This document shows positions 22,665 through 34,177 of a stretch of 64,000 nt of DNA, piece after piece. Every line of letters starts with the position of its first letter. Position 1 is the first letter of the stretch. The stretch spans positions 248,001-312,000 of the forward strand of contig JAFEMH010000937.1 of the NCBI GenBank assembly GCA_022495995.1, given 5' to 3'. This DNA is from Adenophora triphylla var. japonica. Taxonomy: Eukaryota; Streptophyta; Magnoliopsida; Asterales; Campanulaceae. Made by a program: the position numbers and the translations under genes. The notes under the pieces are model-generated. The model saw only the letters and a list, made by a program, of their open reading frames with translations. It did no database searches and was not told the DNA's origin.

Positions 22665-25041
22665 AAGTTTTTAGTCCCATTTAAATTTCATCAGGTACGT
22701 GACAAACAAGGTGCAATTGAATTCTTAATATTTATTGTCCAGGATTCGCATGAAGACTGAAGATCGACTAACAAAATCATTGTTGCAGATTTGGAACTGT
22801 TCTACGCCGGCTACGACCGACTTAGCTGTTTTAGATCCAATTTATCCTCAACTGGTAATGGCCCAAAGATAGCTCCATAGCCTCATGACTGATAGCTGAA
22901 CGGATAACTAGCGCACTTGTTCAAGCTCATAGGATTAATACTAATAATATTGACTTAATACAAATAAAAAGGGAAAATGATATACTAATCATTATAATTA
23001 ATAAGTTTTTATTTAAATCAAAAATGACAAAGTCCTCTAAATTTTATTAATATAAAAAAAGCATAAAATAAAAATATAAGAAAATTCTTTTTGGGTGTAC
23101 CTTGAAAGGCTTATAATTTCGACGAACAGAGGTGTAACATCTTCAAAGTCATAATAATCATTTTCTTCTAACTTTATATCATTCTCTTCTATAATGAACT
23201 TTAGGAACCCGATTTGAGACAACTATTCCACCCACCATGCTTTCATAGTCATCACAATAAGTGTTCGATCCAGATGAAGAAATAACATCAGTTTCTGAAC
23301 CACGTTTATTATAAGGGAGGGTTATAGCAATATAACTTTGATGGTTAGGGAAAAAAGGTATTGTTATTACATTTATTACAACTTATCTTGGTGGGGAGGG
23401 GGGAACTGTAAAGAAGATGTCAGAAGTTTTTGCTCCATCAACAATACTTGTAAATATTTGGTTGAAATATATGGATTCAACTTACGCGCTTCAAGAGATA
23501 TTTAATTAGCAATTGTGGGAGCTTGAGTTGACCAATTGTAGTACCAACAGTAGGAGAAAAATTAGACGAACTTGACTTTAAAGTCGCAACTATTTGTATA
23601 ACCTCATCTAATCGGCGATCTGGCTTAGGGTCCTCTTCTTGAGGGGTTCCTAAACCCTTATCCAACTCGGTGGAACTTGTCACTTTGTTGATTTTTAAAT
23701 GATTTTTACTATTTTGAAGCAATGTTAAACAAATTTCTTGTTCAATTTGAAGGTAGTAGGGTTTTCTTAAAGCAAGTTTTCAATTTAAATTTGGCGTTTG
23801 TTAAATTTAGGGTATATATTAATGTTAAACAAATTTCGTTGATAGGGTTTTCTTAAAGCAAGTTTTCAATTTAAATTTGGTGTATATATTAATGTTAAAC
23901 AAATTTCGTTAATGTTTTTAAAAATTTAACTATGATATTTGTATGTTTTAGATAGATCAACATTAACATGAACTCTTTTGATCTTGGGGCAATGAAGTCA
24001 TCTATATTGACTTTACAGGCGTCACACCATGTTTTCCTATATGAAACCTTCTTAATGTGAAGTTTTTTTATGTGTGCCTTAACAAATTCAATCTTCAACA
24101 TGATCAGACCGAATACCAGTAACAACTTCTCGTCCTATAAACTTACATCTAAGTTGGGATGATCTCCCCTAATTTCTCAATCCAAACATTAATGAGGATC
24201 CTCGTAATTGGTCACTTTTAAATACCCACGGTTATTCAGACTCACATTCACATAAAAATTGCATGAAAACTCTTTCACCAAACACGCTATAGTCCACTTT
24301 TGAGTTGTACTCTTTTTTATCTTAAATCACAGTTTTCTCTTAATATGGAACTTCTTTATCTCATATTATATTGCTCCTCATTATTCTTTGAAAATTGAAT
24401 ACCTTTGACAATTTCGTCACTCTCCACATTCCATTATGAAAACTTATACTCTCTACGTCTCAATTAAAGTTTCATCTTTTACTCAAAATGACGTTTTATT
24501 ACAAGTTTACATTTTCTAAAATGATAAAAAAATATGGGTCAACTTGTGAATCTCACTAACTTTTATTCTCTCAAATACTTAAACTATAGATATCACTTAT
24601 CAATCTCACTCATTTTTTTTTCTTTACACGTTAAAATGATAAATTTTACTTATCAATTTCACTCACTTTTCTCTGCTCACAACCCCATTCATACTCACCA
24701 TTTTTTTTAATTTTTAGAAATTATCAAAATAATGAAGTTTTAGCTGGTCGAAGGAAGTATCGGTTATTATCATTTAGATCCTTCACCATTGCTATGCATT
24801 CGAGTAATTCATAGAACCCAAATCCATCCAAGTAGGGCCTTAGTGCTTGAATCTCTTTTAATATTTGTATGGCAGGCCAATACGTGGAAGAACCCATTAG
24901 GGCTTTTTAGCATAATATAAGGAAATGATATAGAGAGACCCAAAATTGAAATCTTCTATGCAAATGATGATGTCAATGCATCGCTGAATTATCGCTCTCT
25001 ATATCTATATTTCAACACTATATATATTGCCCACTAATCTA
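22665..25041. other. Spacer with unrecognised ORF relics and LAP promoter
   Basis: Short minus-strand frames at 23037-23222, 23477-23722 and 23895-24125 look like pieces of a decayed gene or retroelement. They contain phrases such as EENDYYDFEDVTPLFVEI and GTPQEEDPKPDRRLDEVIQ, which I do not recognise. A direct repeat at about 23745-23910 duplicates the phrases TTTTCTTAAAGCAAG and TGTTAAACAAATTTCGTT. The last 120 bp before 25042 are probably LAP 5' UTR; a TATATATA string lies 20 bp before its ATG. Confidence 0.4.
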
Positions 25042-28000
25042 ATGGCCGCCATTAGAGTATCCTCCTCCTTTACTCTAGTAGCCTCGACCTCGTCTTCATC
25101 CTCGACCTCGTTTTTCGTGAAATTGGGATTTGTTCCCGTTTTGGGCATTTCTTTTTCGCCCTTATCTTGTCGGAGAGGGAAACGCATGGCTCACTCTCAA
25201 GCTCGGGCCACTCTTGGCCTCACTCACCCTGCTCAAATCAATGCTCCCAAGGTCAATTTCCCCCTTCCTCCTTCGCAATTCAATTTTGGTAGTGATTTAT
25301 CGTTTACTATTTCCGTAAATTTTGCCTCCGTTTATGGGATTTTGAATTTTTTTAGTATTGAATTGGGTTAACTGTTGTAATTGGAAAGTGGGTTATTGTA
25401 TTTTTGATAGAAAGATTGAATCTTTGTTCATATGTTTTTGAAAATGAAGATTTCGTTGACTGCGAAAGACGTGGATTTGTTGGAATGGAAAGGAGACATA
25501 CTTGCTGTTGGTGTTACTGAGAAAGACTTGTTAAAAAATGGATACATGAAATTTGAAAACTCTATTTTAAAGAAACTAGATTTAAAATTGGGTGGGCTGT
25601 TGTCTGAAGCTTCTTCTGAGGAAGATTTCACTGGAAAGGTTGGACAGTCCACAAGCCTAAGGCTTCCGGGACTTGCCTCGAAAAGGGTCAGTTTGATTGG
25701 GCTTGGAAAAGTCGGTACGGGTTCGTCTTATCGCAGTCTTGGTGAGGCTGTTGCTTCTGCAGCAAAGGCTTCTCAGGCCAATGATGTTGCAGTTGTGCTT
25801 GCTTCTTCAGAGGACCTCTCTGCTGAATCAAAGCTTAGTACTGCTTCTGCAATAGCAACTGGTACCCTTTCCCACCTTTTACTTTTATTTGTAATTGCAT
25901 TTTACACGTGCACAGATTTTAGAAATGGAATTTCATTTGATAGGCAGCATATATTTGTTAAGTATGAATCTTGAATGTGTTCTTATAGCAATTTAAACAT
26001 GGAAAATTTTGTCTTCCAACAGGGACGTTGTTGGGGACTTATGAAGATACCAGATTTAAGTCGGAATCTAAGGAGCCAGTTCTCAGATCTGTGGATTTTC
26101 TTGGTCTTGGAACTGGTCCGGAGCTAGAAAAGAAGCTCAAGTACACGCAAGATGTTTGTGCTGGCGTGGTCTTTGGAAAAGAGCTCGTTAATGCACCTCC
26201 CAATGTACTCACTCCTGGTTAGTGATACATTTGGTGCCTTTGTATTCATGTGAATAGCCTGAAATGTACATACTTTTCTGAGTTTATGTTTGCTTAATTA
26301 TGAGAATTGCCCATTTTGGTGTGGTCCCATTTTAATGCAATATTCTCTCTTTTTATTCAGATGATGTTTGCTTGCTTATTGCTGATTGTTTATGTTTGTG
26401 ATCTACTTCAGGTGTTCTAGCGGAAGAGGCTAAAAATATTGCTTCAACATACAGCGATGTTATTTCTGCAACAATCTTGAATGAGGAGCAGTGCAAAGAA
26501 TTGAAAATGGGAGCCTATCTCGGTGTTGCTGCTGCTTCTGCAAATCCTCCTCATTTCATTCATTTGTGTTATACGCCTCCTGGTGGATCAGTCAAAACAA
26601 AGCTGGCCTTAGTTGGAAAGGGATTGACATTTGACAGGTAACTTTATATTTTTTTTCGACTGAAGTACTTTTTTGTTATTATATATTTTCACCACAGTAT
26701 TTGTTACTCTGAAGTTATGGCTAATTAGGAGAACTTTGCTAATATTTGGCATGAATGCCTTTTGTGAATCAGTGGTGGCTACAACATCAAAACTGGACCC
26801 GGTTGTTTAATTGAGCTCATGAAGTTTGACATGGGAGGATCAGCAGCAGTGTTGGGCGCTGCTAAAGCTCTTGGTCAAATTAAGCCTGCTGGAGTTGAGG
26901 TGAGATATTTATCACTGTTGGTTCTTTCAAGGGTTTGAATGCCCATGTTCCTTTTCTTTTGTGTATGTTGCAGGAAGATGTTAGTTAAAAACATCTAAAA
27001 AACTGTCTTTTTAGTTCGTTCCTTATTAGTAATGAGTTGCTGCAAATTTTACACTTGCAGGTTCATTTTATTGTTGCAGCATGTGAAAACATGATAAGTG
27101 GAACTGGTATGAGGCCCGGGGACATACTTACAGCCTCAAATGGAAAGACAATTGAGGTGAATTATGTTTCCTTTAATCTGAGGGCGTTATCCATTATAAT
27201 TATAGGGACTCAGCTATGAATCTCTTTTCTGGGAAAGCAAAGATGAGTTAATACTGAAATTGCGCTGGCGGAACACACTGTCTTTTCCCTATACCATTTT
27301 ATTCTAAGCCAGTTTTAATCTATCCTGCTTGGTTAAATCGATGAATAGGTTCACCTTATTCTCCCTTTCTTCTTCCACGTAAAAATCACTAATGGTGTTT
27401 TCTTGTTCTGAATCCTATCTTTTTTTCAGGTTAACAACACTGATGCTGAAGGAAGACTTACACTTGCAGATGCTTTGGTGTATGCTTGTAACCAAGGGGT
27501 AGATAAGGTAATTGTTTGGGCGTTTGGAATACATGCAGATATAGTAGGTGCACATTTATGTTCTATGGGTTTTATTAAAACAATGACCAAATTGAAGCTC
27601 ATTAAGATTATACTTGACACTTCTCGGCTGGGATTGAATAAGGCGTCTCCTTGTTGCTTCCAGTAGAGTACGGAAACCTTGGTGGTGTGAAAGTTCTGAC
27701 TGTCAAAGTTTGCAGTAAAAATTTGAGGCATGTTGTTTCATTGACATGGTTGGCTTAACTTTTAAGTGGCAAAACACGAGTCATTTGGAGGGGACATTTA
27801 TATTTAAGGGCAAGAATGATGGAGGGGCAGTTTAGGAGAGGATGGTATCCTATATTGGACTTTGTATATCTTCTGAAGTCAAAGTTTGATCGCAAAAACA
27901 AGCTTTATCTTTGGTTCCACCGCAAATTTTGATTTCGAATACATCAAGATAGGCGACTAGATATCATTAATGATTGTGGCTTTTACCTAAACAAAATCAT

Positions 28001-28874
28001 TCACCTGCATCATAGTATGGTCCTTATGGCTTTTTTACTATGAAATTGGGCTCACAATATGTTAATTGGTCGTGCAGGTAGTTGATTTGGCAACATTGAC
28101 TGGGGCCTGCATAGTTGCTCTTGGACCCTCAATTGCTGGTATACACATCTTATCTATTACTCCGTAGTAGTGAATTATTGGAGCAATTTTATAAATAGTT
28201 TCCCAAGTAAACTGATAGAATTTTGATATAAAAATCAGTGGCGGAGCAGAGATTTATCTCCAAGGGGATGTACTAATGTCGCACCCACTAAAATTCATTC
28301 TAAACTATACTACTTCCATATAAGAAACCCGACGACTTGTTTCAAGAAGTCTAGATAAGATATTTCATATGAACAGGTGTCTTTACGCCCAATGATGACC
28401 TGGCAAAGGAGGTATTTGCAGCCTCGGAGATTGCTGGGGAAAAGCTATGGAGGTTGCCAATGGAGGAAAGTTACTGGGAGTCAATGAAATCCGGAGTTGC
28501 TGATATGGTCAACACCGGTGGTCGTCAAGGTGGTTCTATTACCGCAGCTCTTTTCTTAAAGCAGGTTTGATTTTCAACAACCCTTTCTGCATTCTAGCTA
28601 AATTATTTGTCTTTGAGCAAGCAAACTCATAACAAAAGAAAAGTCGCAAACTTGTCCTTGAAAGTATCATATTTGTTGTTCTTTACGCATATTCTGACTT
28701 AGGATATAATCTGATGAGAAAAAATGTGTGTGTGGATGGCAGTTTGTTGACGAGAAGGTACAATGGATGCATATTGATATGGCTGGGCCCGTTTGGAACG
28801 ACAAGAAGAAAGCTGCAACGGGATTTGCCATTCCTACGTTGGTTGAATGGGTCGTTGCCAACTCCTCAAATTAG
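25042..28874 (+). CDS. LAP: Plastid leucine aminopeptidase, peptidase family M17
   Basis: Ten exons share one frame: 25042-25251, 25450-25861, 26023-26217, 26412-26637, 26773-26899, 27061-27156, 27430-27507, 28078-28138, 28377-28564 and 28743-28874, giving 574 residues. The hexameric two-metal enzyme removes N-terminal residues from peptides; plant forms also act in glutathione turnover and stress responses. The first about 55 residues are rich in Ser, Thr and Arg and look like a transit peptide. The catalytic C-terminal half shows [13 protein letters not shown] (Lys342, Asp347), MKFDMGG (Asp367) and NTDAEGR (Asp427, Glu429, Arg431), which are the M17 metal and catalytic residues. All splice sites are GT-AG with matching phases. 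Exon 1 stops at a GT after APK, because reading further breaks the frame. All key residues are present and the length is usual for plant LAPs. Confidence 0.95.
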
Positions 28875-29143
28875 TTTTGATTACTTCAAAGGAGGGAAGA
28901 TTGGGGAGATGGGTCAAGAACAACAAACTGAATGACGGGTTTGAATTGCATATTTTCATACATTGGTACCATGTCAACAAGGATAAGATGGTCTTGAGTT
29001 TTGTCTCCAAAATAAGCAAATATAAAGTCTTAATTCATGCTTCAATTATTTTTGTTAGATCAGCAATGATAAATAATTTGGGAATCATTGGCTAATAAGG
29101 AGGCTAAGAATTTGAAAGTGCAATTTTCCCCCAAACGCACATA
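28875..29143. other. LAP 3' region
   Basis: Probably LAP 3' UTR and flanking sequence. No other gene or repeat is seen before the first MITE. Confidence 0.5.
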
Positions 29144-29378
29144 CTCCCTCCGACTCGGAGAAATGCGCACAAAATTGATTGGCACAGAAATTAAGGTAAA
29201 AGGTAAAAAAGGTGATGGGTTGTGAGTGTAGATGATTGGGTAGGAGAGAGAAAGTGAAATTAGTGGGTAATTGTTGTGAGTATAACAAGTGGGTCTCATT
29301 TTCATTTTGGGACTTTGCAGATTATTATGAGACGCCTAAAAATTGTCTTTTTTGCAGATTATTGTGGGACGGAGAGAA
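29144..29378. mobile_element. Stowaway-type MITE
   Basis: A 235-bp element bounded by CTCCCTCCGACTC and GGGACGGAGAGAA, with TA at 29142-29143 and 29379-29380. The interior has GTTGTGAGTGTAG and GTTGTGAGTATAAC as in family members. Near the right end the phrase TTTGCAGATTATT is duplicated. Confidence 0.75.
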
Positions 29379-29516
29379 TATTCATTTTAATAAAACTAAA
29401 TTATTTCTACATCAACAATTTCATCGAGGTAATTGTTAGCGATAATTGTTACGAGAATGTCCTTCATATTGTATTATCATACAGTATGTTGTATTATTTT
29501 GTAGTAATATTGCATA

Positions 29517-30069
29517 CTCCCGCCATCCCACAATAATATACTCCCTCCGTCCCAATAAGTGCTTCACCCTTTTGGGTGGGCACGCAAATTATGAAAATGA
29601 GAGGGAAAAAAAAATGTTGTGAGTGTAATTTGAAAATAGGAGAGAGAATTAGTGGAGGGAATAGTAAATTATAATGGTGTTGTGAGTATTAAAATAATGT
29701 AGGAGAGAGAATGAGTGGAGGAAATAGTAAAGATTCTTTGCCAAAAAAGGAAAGGTGAAGCTTCTAACGGAACGCCCTTTTGGGTAATTAGTGAAGCTTT
29801 TATTGGGACGGAGGGAGTATAAACTTTCCATTTTGGGCGTCCCACAATAATATATACTTTCCTAAAATGAAAAGGAATTTTTACTATTTCCTCCACTCAT
29901 TCTCTCTCTTACATTATTTTAATACTCACATCACCATTATAATTTACTATTCTCTCCACTCATTCTCTCTCCTATTTTATTTTCACACTCACAACACTTT
30001 CAATATAATATTTCCTCCTTAATTCTCGTGCAAAACCCAAAAGTCTATAAAAAGATGGGACGGAGGGAG
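29517..30069. mobile_element. Stowaway-type MITE interrupted by another of its family
   Basis: The outer ends CTCCCGCCATCCC and GGGACGGAGGGAG lie beside TA at 29515-29516 and 30070-30071. The phrase CCCACAATAATATA appears at 29527 and again at 29841, after the inner copy. A second complete MITE fills 29541-29817. The outer copy is therefore older. Confidence 0.7.
29541..29817. mobile_element. Stowaway-type MITE nested in a MITE
   Basis: A 277-bp element with perfect CTCCCTCCGTCCC and GGGACGGAGGGAG ends and TA on both sides (29539-29540, 29818-29819). Two copies of a GTTGTGAGT-to-GAGAGAGAAT module lie inside. It is inserted 24 bp into an older family member. Confidence 0.88.
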
Positions 30070-30261
30070 TACATGATAATCTATAATACTGAATATTTAT
30101 ATAATACAATATTTATTTATATAATACAATATTGATGATAGCATGTGGCGTTCGCGATCGGCAATCGAATTTCGGCGACCGATGTTGACGGTGGTGGCAA
30201 GAGGCAGTATTAAGTGTTGTATCATAATTTTTAAATATTGCATACTGAATATAATATAATA

Positions 30262-30525
30262 CTCCCTCCATCCCGGCCGACTTAGGATTTTTTGAAATGG
30301 CACGGGGATTAAGGAAAAGGTAAATGTTGTGAGTGTAATTTAAAAATAGGAGAGAGAATGAGTGGAGGGAATAGTAAATTATAATGGTGTTGTGAGTATT
30401 AAAATAATGTATGAGAGAGAATGAGTGAAGAGAATAGTGATTTAAGGTTTTCATTTTGGGCCGTCCTAAGTCGGGTGGGACGCCCAAAATGGCAAAAAGT
30501 CCAAAATCGACCGGAACGGAGGGAG
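30262..30525. mobile_element. Stowaway-type MITE
   Basis: A 264-bp element with CTCCCTCCATCCC and CGGAACGGAGGGAG ends and TA at 30260-30261 and 30526-30527. The two GTTGTGAGT modules are present. Confidence 0.85.
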
Positions 30526-30971
30526 TATAATACTCCATCCATGATAACTTATGATTTCCCATACACCCCATGCTCCTACTCCCATATAAAACCCCAACCT
30601 CTCTCCTCTTTCCTCATTTTTGATCTTCCGCTCTCTCTAAAAACACACCCCCCACTCACACACTCTTTCTCTCTCCGTTCTACCGGTCCTCTCCCCCCCC
30701 CCCTTCTTCTCAGTCTCCGGCCAACTTCTCCATTTTAACCACGCCACTGATCTCTCTCTCTCTTCTTCAACTCGTCCATACAGGGCCGGCCCTGATGCAA
30801 ATGAGGCCCTAGACCAAGTTTTTAGGCAGTCCTTCATTACAAAGCCCAAATAAAAATAATTGGGTAAAAATATCAATTGTTGGACAAGTATACTTTCACT
30901 TTTGTACTTAAAGCATAGCATGTACTTGGGATTTTGACTCGAAAGAGGATAACTTTGGTGCCTAATAAAGT
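30526..30971. other. Spacer with UTR-like and transposon-end-like sequence
   Basis: A pyrimidine-rich stretch (about 30560-30770) looks like an orphan 5' UTR but leads into no coding frame. At about 30781 the phrase CAGGGCCGGCCCTGA occurs, followed by AAATGAGGCCCTAGACC. It resembles a hAT-type inverted end, but I found no partner end in this window. Confidence 0.35.
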
Positions 30972-31421
30972 TGGCCTATTTCTTTTTTTCTTTTTTTTAT
31001 TTTTTTTTATACCCAGGTTTTCAGTTTTGTCGGACTAATCCTGGACCACCAGCTACTAGTTTCTCAGTGTCCTGGCGGAGGTAAATCGCAGGATATGCCC
31101 GTGACAGTCAGGGTGGCAGCACTCCTTATACTCCTAGCCCCAAGGGATCCCTCCTACAATGCATTTACATCACTCTTACATCACCAATTAATTGGCTGCT
31201 CCAGCTGCTCCTGTCAAGATTCGAACTCCCCACGTTGAGGTTGCAAGCCCAGCAATGCTGCTTCCTTAACCGCTCGGATGTGCCCATCACTCTTACATCA
31301 CCAATTAATTGATTGCTTCAGCTGCTCTTGCCAAGATTCGAACCCCCCACACTGAGGTTGCAAGCCCAGCAATGCTGCTTCCTTAACCGCTCGGATGTGC
31401 CCCGGGGGACTCCTAAGGATC
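30972..31421 (-). mobile_element. 3' part of a split tRNA-derived SINE
   Basis: On the minus strand the sequence carries two tandem 117-bp units (plus-strand 31168-31284 and 31285-31401). Each has a tRNA-like A-box region GAGCGGTTAAGGAAGC and a B box (GAGTTCGAATC or GGTTCGAATC), then a unique body and an A-rich tail (plus-strand T tract 30981-31010). The 17-bp phrase TGGCCTATTTCTTTTTT beside the tail recurs at 52376-52392, beyond the LTR retroelement, so both parts look like one insertion that the retroelement later split. Confidence 0.65.
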
Positions 31422-32793
31422 TGATGGATGTTTTTTTACACACCCATTTTACATGTTTACGAACTTATTTTAGGCTCAAAATCCCGGGTTTTATGTTGTT
31501 TTAATGTGGTTGTTGAGTGTTTGATGAGTACAGGGCAAAAGTATGATTTTGTGTTGAGTTTTGTCAAGAAAAGGGCAAGAAAATCAAGTTGGAGCGGAGC
31601 GGAGCATGAAAATAATGAAGCGGATTCGAGCTCCAGTTGCTGTCCTCCAGAGCGGCCGCGCTCAACCCAAGAGCGGCCGCGCTCCATTGAAGAAAGCAAG
31701 CCAAAAATCCCTGTCCTCCAGAGCGACCGCGCTCATCCTAACCGCGGCCGCGCTCAAGTGAAGTTGTGAAGACCAAAAATCCCCGTGAAGCAGAGCGACC
31801 GCGCTCACCTGCAGAGCGGCCGCGCTCGTCCCGTATTCAGCATCAGATTTCAGCAACTTATTAAGGGCATTCTTGACTTTTATTCCGTTTTGACCTGTGT
31901 ATTTTGCCCTAATATAAATACTTAAGTAGCAGATTTTAAGAGGGGATCTTAGACATTGTTTTGAGTTCTTAGTTTTTGAAGTTTTTCTAGAGATTTCTTC
32001 GTTCATCAATTTCGGATTTCTCAGGTTTTGATGTTCTTTTATTTTATGAGTATTGTTATTTTCATTATGTCTTTGAGTAGCTAAATCTCTTAGGCTCATG
32101 GATTGGTTGTAGCAATTATTAGATCTTTATGCTATAGATTTCATTATTCCAATTTAATCTCTTTCTAGTTCTTCAAAGTATTTATCTTTAACAGTTTTAA
32201 GGTTGCAATTTCATGTTAAGATGACTTTGGCCGTTTAATTATGTGGGTATTAATTCCGCCATTAATTTGGGGATTGATACAATTGAACATTGCTTTGTGG
32301 ATTAGATCTAATTGAGGCCGTAATAGAAATCAAAAGGGTTTAGATTCAATATTCTAAAGGGCTGAATAATTGTTTGATTGTTGTGTGGCCGTAATAGAAA
32401 ACGCAGCTTGATAATAATTCAAAGGGTTGCAATTCGGGCACCACACCGTCCCAATCCTTACTTTTGTGAATGAATCTTAGATTGAGATTAATGTTTTTAG
32501 CAATAAATATAGCATAAAGTGAAAGTAATTGTGAATCCAATCCGTGAATCTTCGTTGTTGATCTGAGTTAATTCGTTACATTTAAAATTGCTTTCTTAGT
32601 TTTAATTGTTTGCTTCCGTTTTAGAATTAAATTACTATTTAAAATCAAAAATCTCTGGTTACTTTATTCATTGCTTTTCTTTTACTTGTTTACCAATGAG
32701 TCTCTGTGGTTCGATCCCTGCTCGTGCATATTGCTACACCGGTAGTGAGTACACTTGCTCGATTTTTATTACTAAAGGAATTTTTCTCCATCA
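31422..32793 (+). repeat. 5' LTR of the Athila-type element
   Basis: It starts TGATGGATG and ends CTCCATCA. Between about 31650 and 31830 there are six copies of a GC-rich palindrome, GAGCGGCCGCGCTC or GAGCGACCGCGCTC. A TATA box (AATATAAATAC) follows at about 31911. Differences from the 3' LTR are concentrated in the palindrome block. Confidence 0.93.
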
Positions 32794-32794
32794 A

Positions 32795-32820
32795 GTTTTT
32801 GGCGCCGTTGCCGGGGACTT
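32795..32820 (+). other. Primer binding site of the Athila-type element
   Basis: TGGCGCCGTTGCCGGGGA begins a few bases after the LTR. From memory, this PBS is typical of Athila/Calypso-class elements and is attributed to tRNA-Asp. Confidence 0.75.
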
Positions 32821-32850
32821 GTTGCAAGTAAACAAGTAAGTTAAGTAGTG

Positions 32851-34170
32851 AATGCAAGGTCGTCGTTCTTTGAAGCCTACATTGGTTCCATTGGACGATA
32901 ACATCAATAGACTTGAGGAAACATTTGAGGGCGATCCCCTCTTTAATCCTCTCTTTCGCATTCTGACATCGAGTCTGAACCCGCCACCACCGAGGTAGAG
33001 GAAGAAAAAGTCGAGATGGCAGAACCACCGGCTCAAACAATGAATGATTACTTGAGACCTAGGGTAGACACTTCTACCTCATGCATAGTGCTGTCCGAAG
33101 CAGCAAAGAATTTAGAGGTCAAAGGTCAATATTTTGCTATGTTACCTAGTTTTCAGGGGCTACCAGGCGAGGATGCCTTTACTTTCTTGAAAGAATACAT
33201 TATGACGGTAGCTCCGCTTTTATTAAGAGAGGGAGTGACTGAAGTTCGATTAGACTTAAGTGCTTCCCTTTACACTCTAAAAGGGGCATAAAACTTGGTT
33301 AATGATGCTTCCATCCCAAAGCATCAAAGACATGGACCGAGATGCAAGATATTTTTCTCAGAGGTATTACCCACATCATCTCGCAGCCTACTTTTAGACG
33401 TAAATTGATGACTTTTACACAAGATGTGGGGAAACCTCTCCATGAAGCTTGGGAGAGATTTAATATGATGCTCATTCAATGTCCTCAACATAATTTTTCT
33501 TTACCCTCTTTGAATCAAGCTTTCTATGATGGCTTGAATGATTCCACTCGCCCGTGGTGGACAATGCAGCAGGAGGCTCTATAGGAGTCAAGACCCCGAG
33601 GAGACTAAGGCCTTATTTGAGATGTTGAGTGCTAATTCTCAACAAAAGAGTTCTAGGGGAAAACAAGGGGGTATTGGATTTGATCAAGCTACCGATAATT
33701 TATCCAAGCAAATTGATGTTTTAAATAGTAAGTTTGACAAGTTGATCGCTCAAGGCACCTCTTCTAGTGCCAATGTGTTAAATGATTTATGTGCTTACCG
33801 TGGTTTAAATTCTCATGCTACTAATATGTGTCCAAGTGGTGTGCGCTTTGGTTGTGATCCCGAACAGGTAAATGCTATGTATGGACATCCCCCAAGGCAT
33901 CCACGTAACATGCCCTATGGCAACACTTATAATCCAGGGTGGAGGAATCATCCTAATTTCTCGTGGGGAGGTAATCGTAATCCACAAAATAAACCTCTCC
34001 ATCCTCCACCTCCACAAGGGCCATTTGAAAGAAGGAAGGAGCCTGGGAGGAAGCAAGAGAGCGTATGAGAGCCGAATAAAGAACAGCAAAGAAAGAATCA
34101 TGAAGCCGCTATGAAAAAATTGGAGACCCAAATAGGGCAAATGGCCGAAGCTGTTCAAGCAATGCAGGGC
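32851..34170 (+). pseudogene. Athila-type gag, frameshifted
   Basis: An ATG at 32851 opens a frame that must shift near 32960 to reach the frame running through MAEPPAQTMNDYLRP at 33016. The capsid-like part shows FQGLPGEDAFTFLKEY, then a stop at 33289. It resumes in another frame (LHEAWERFNMMLIQCPQH) and stops again at 33582. The later part (LSKQIDVLNSKFDKLIAQG) is a coiled-coil-like segment. These fit the structural protein of Athila elements. At least three frame breaks mean it cannot make Gag as read here, unless some breaks are assembly errors. Confidence 0.85.
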
Positions 34171-34177
34171 ACAAGTC

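Noticed and set aside
30560..30780. CT-rich segment considered as the 5' UTR of a gene
   Set aside because: No coding exon follows before the SINE and retroelement, and no splice donor leads to one.
31457..32099. Several frames of 80-145 residues on both strands over the Athila LTR
   Set aside because: They arise from the GC-palindrome block and occur again in the other LTR with different frames; LTRs are not expected to code.
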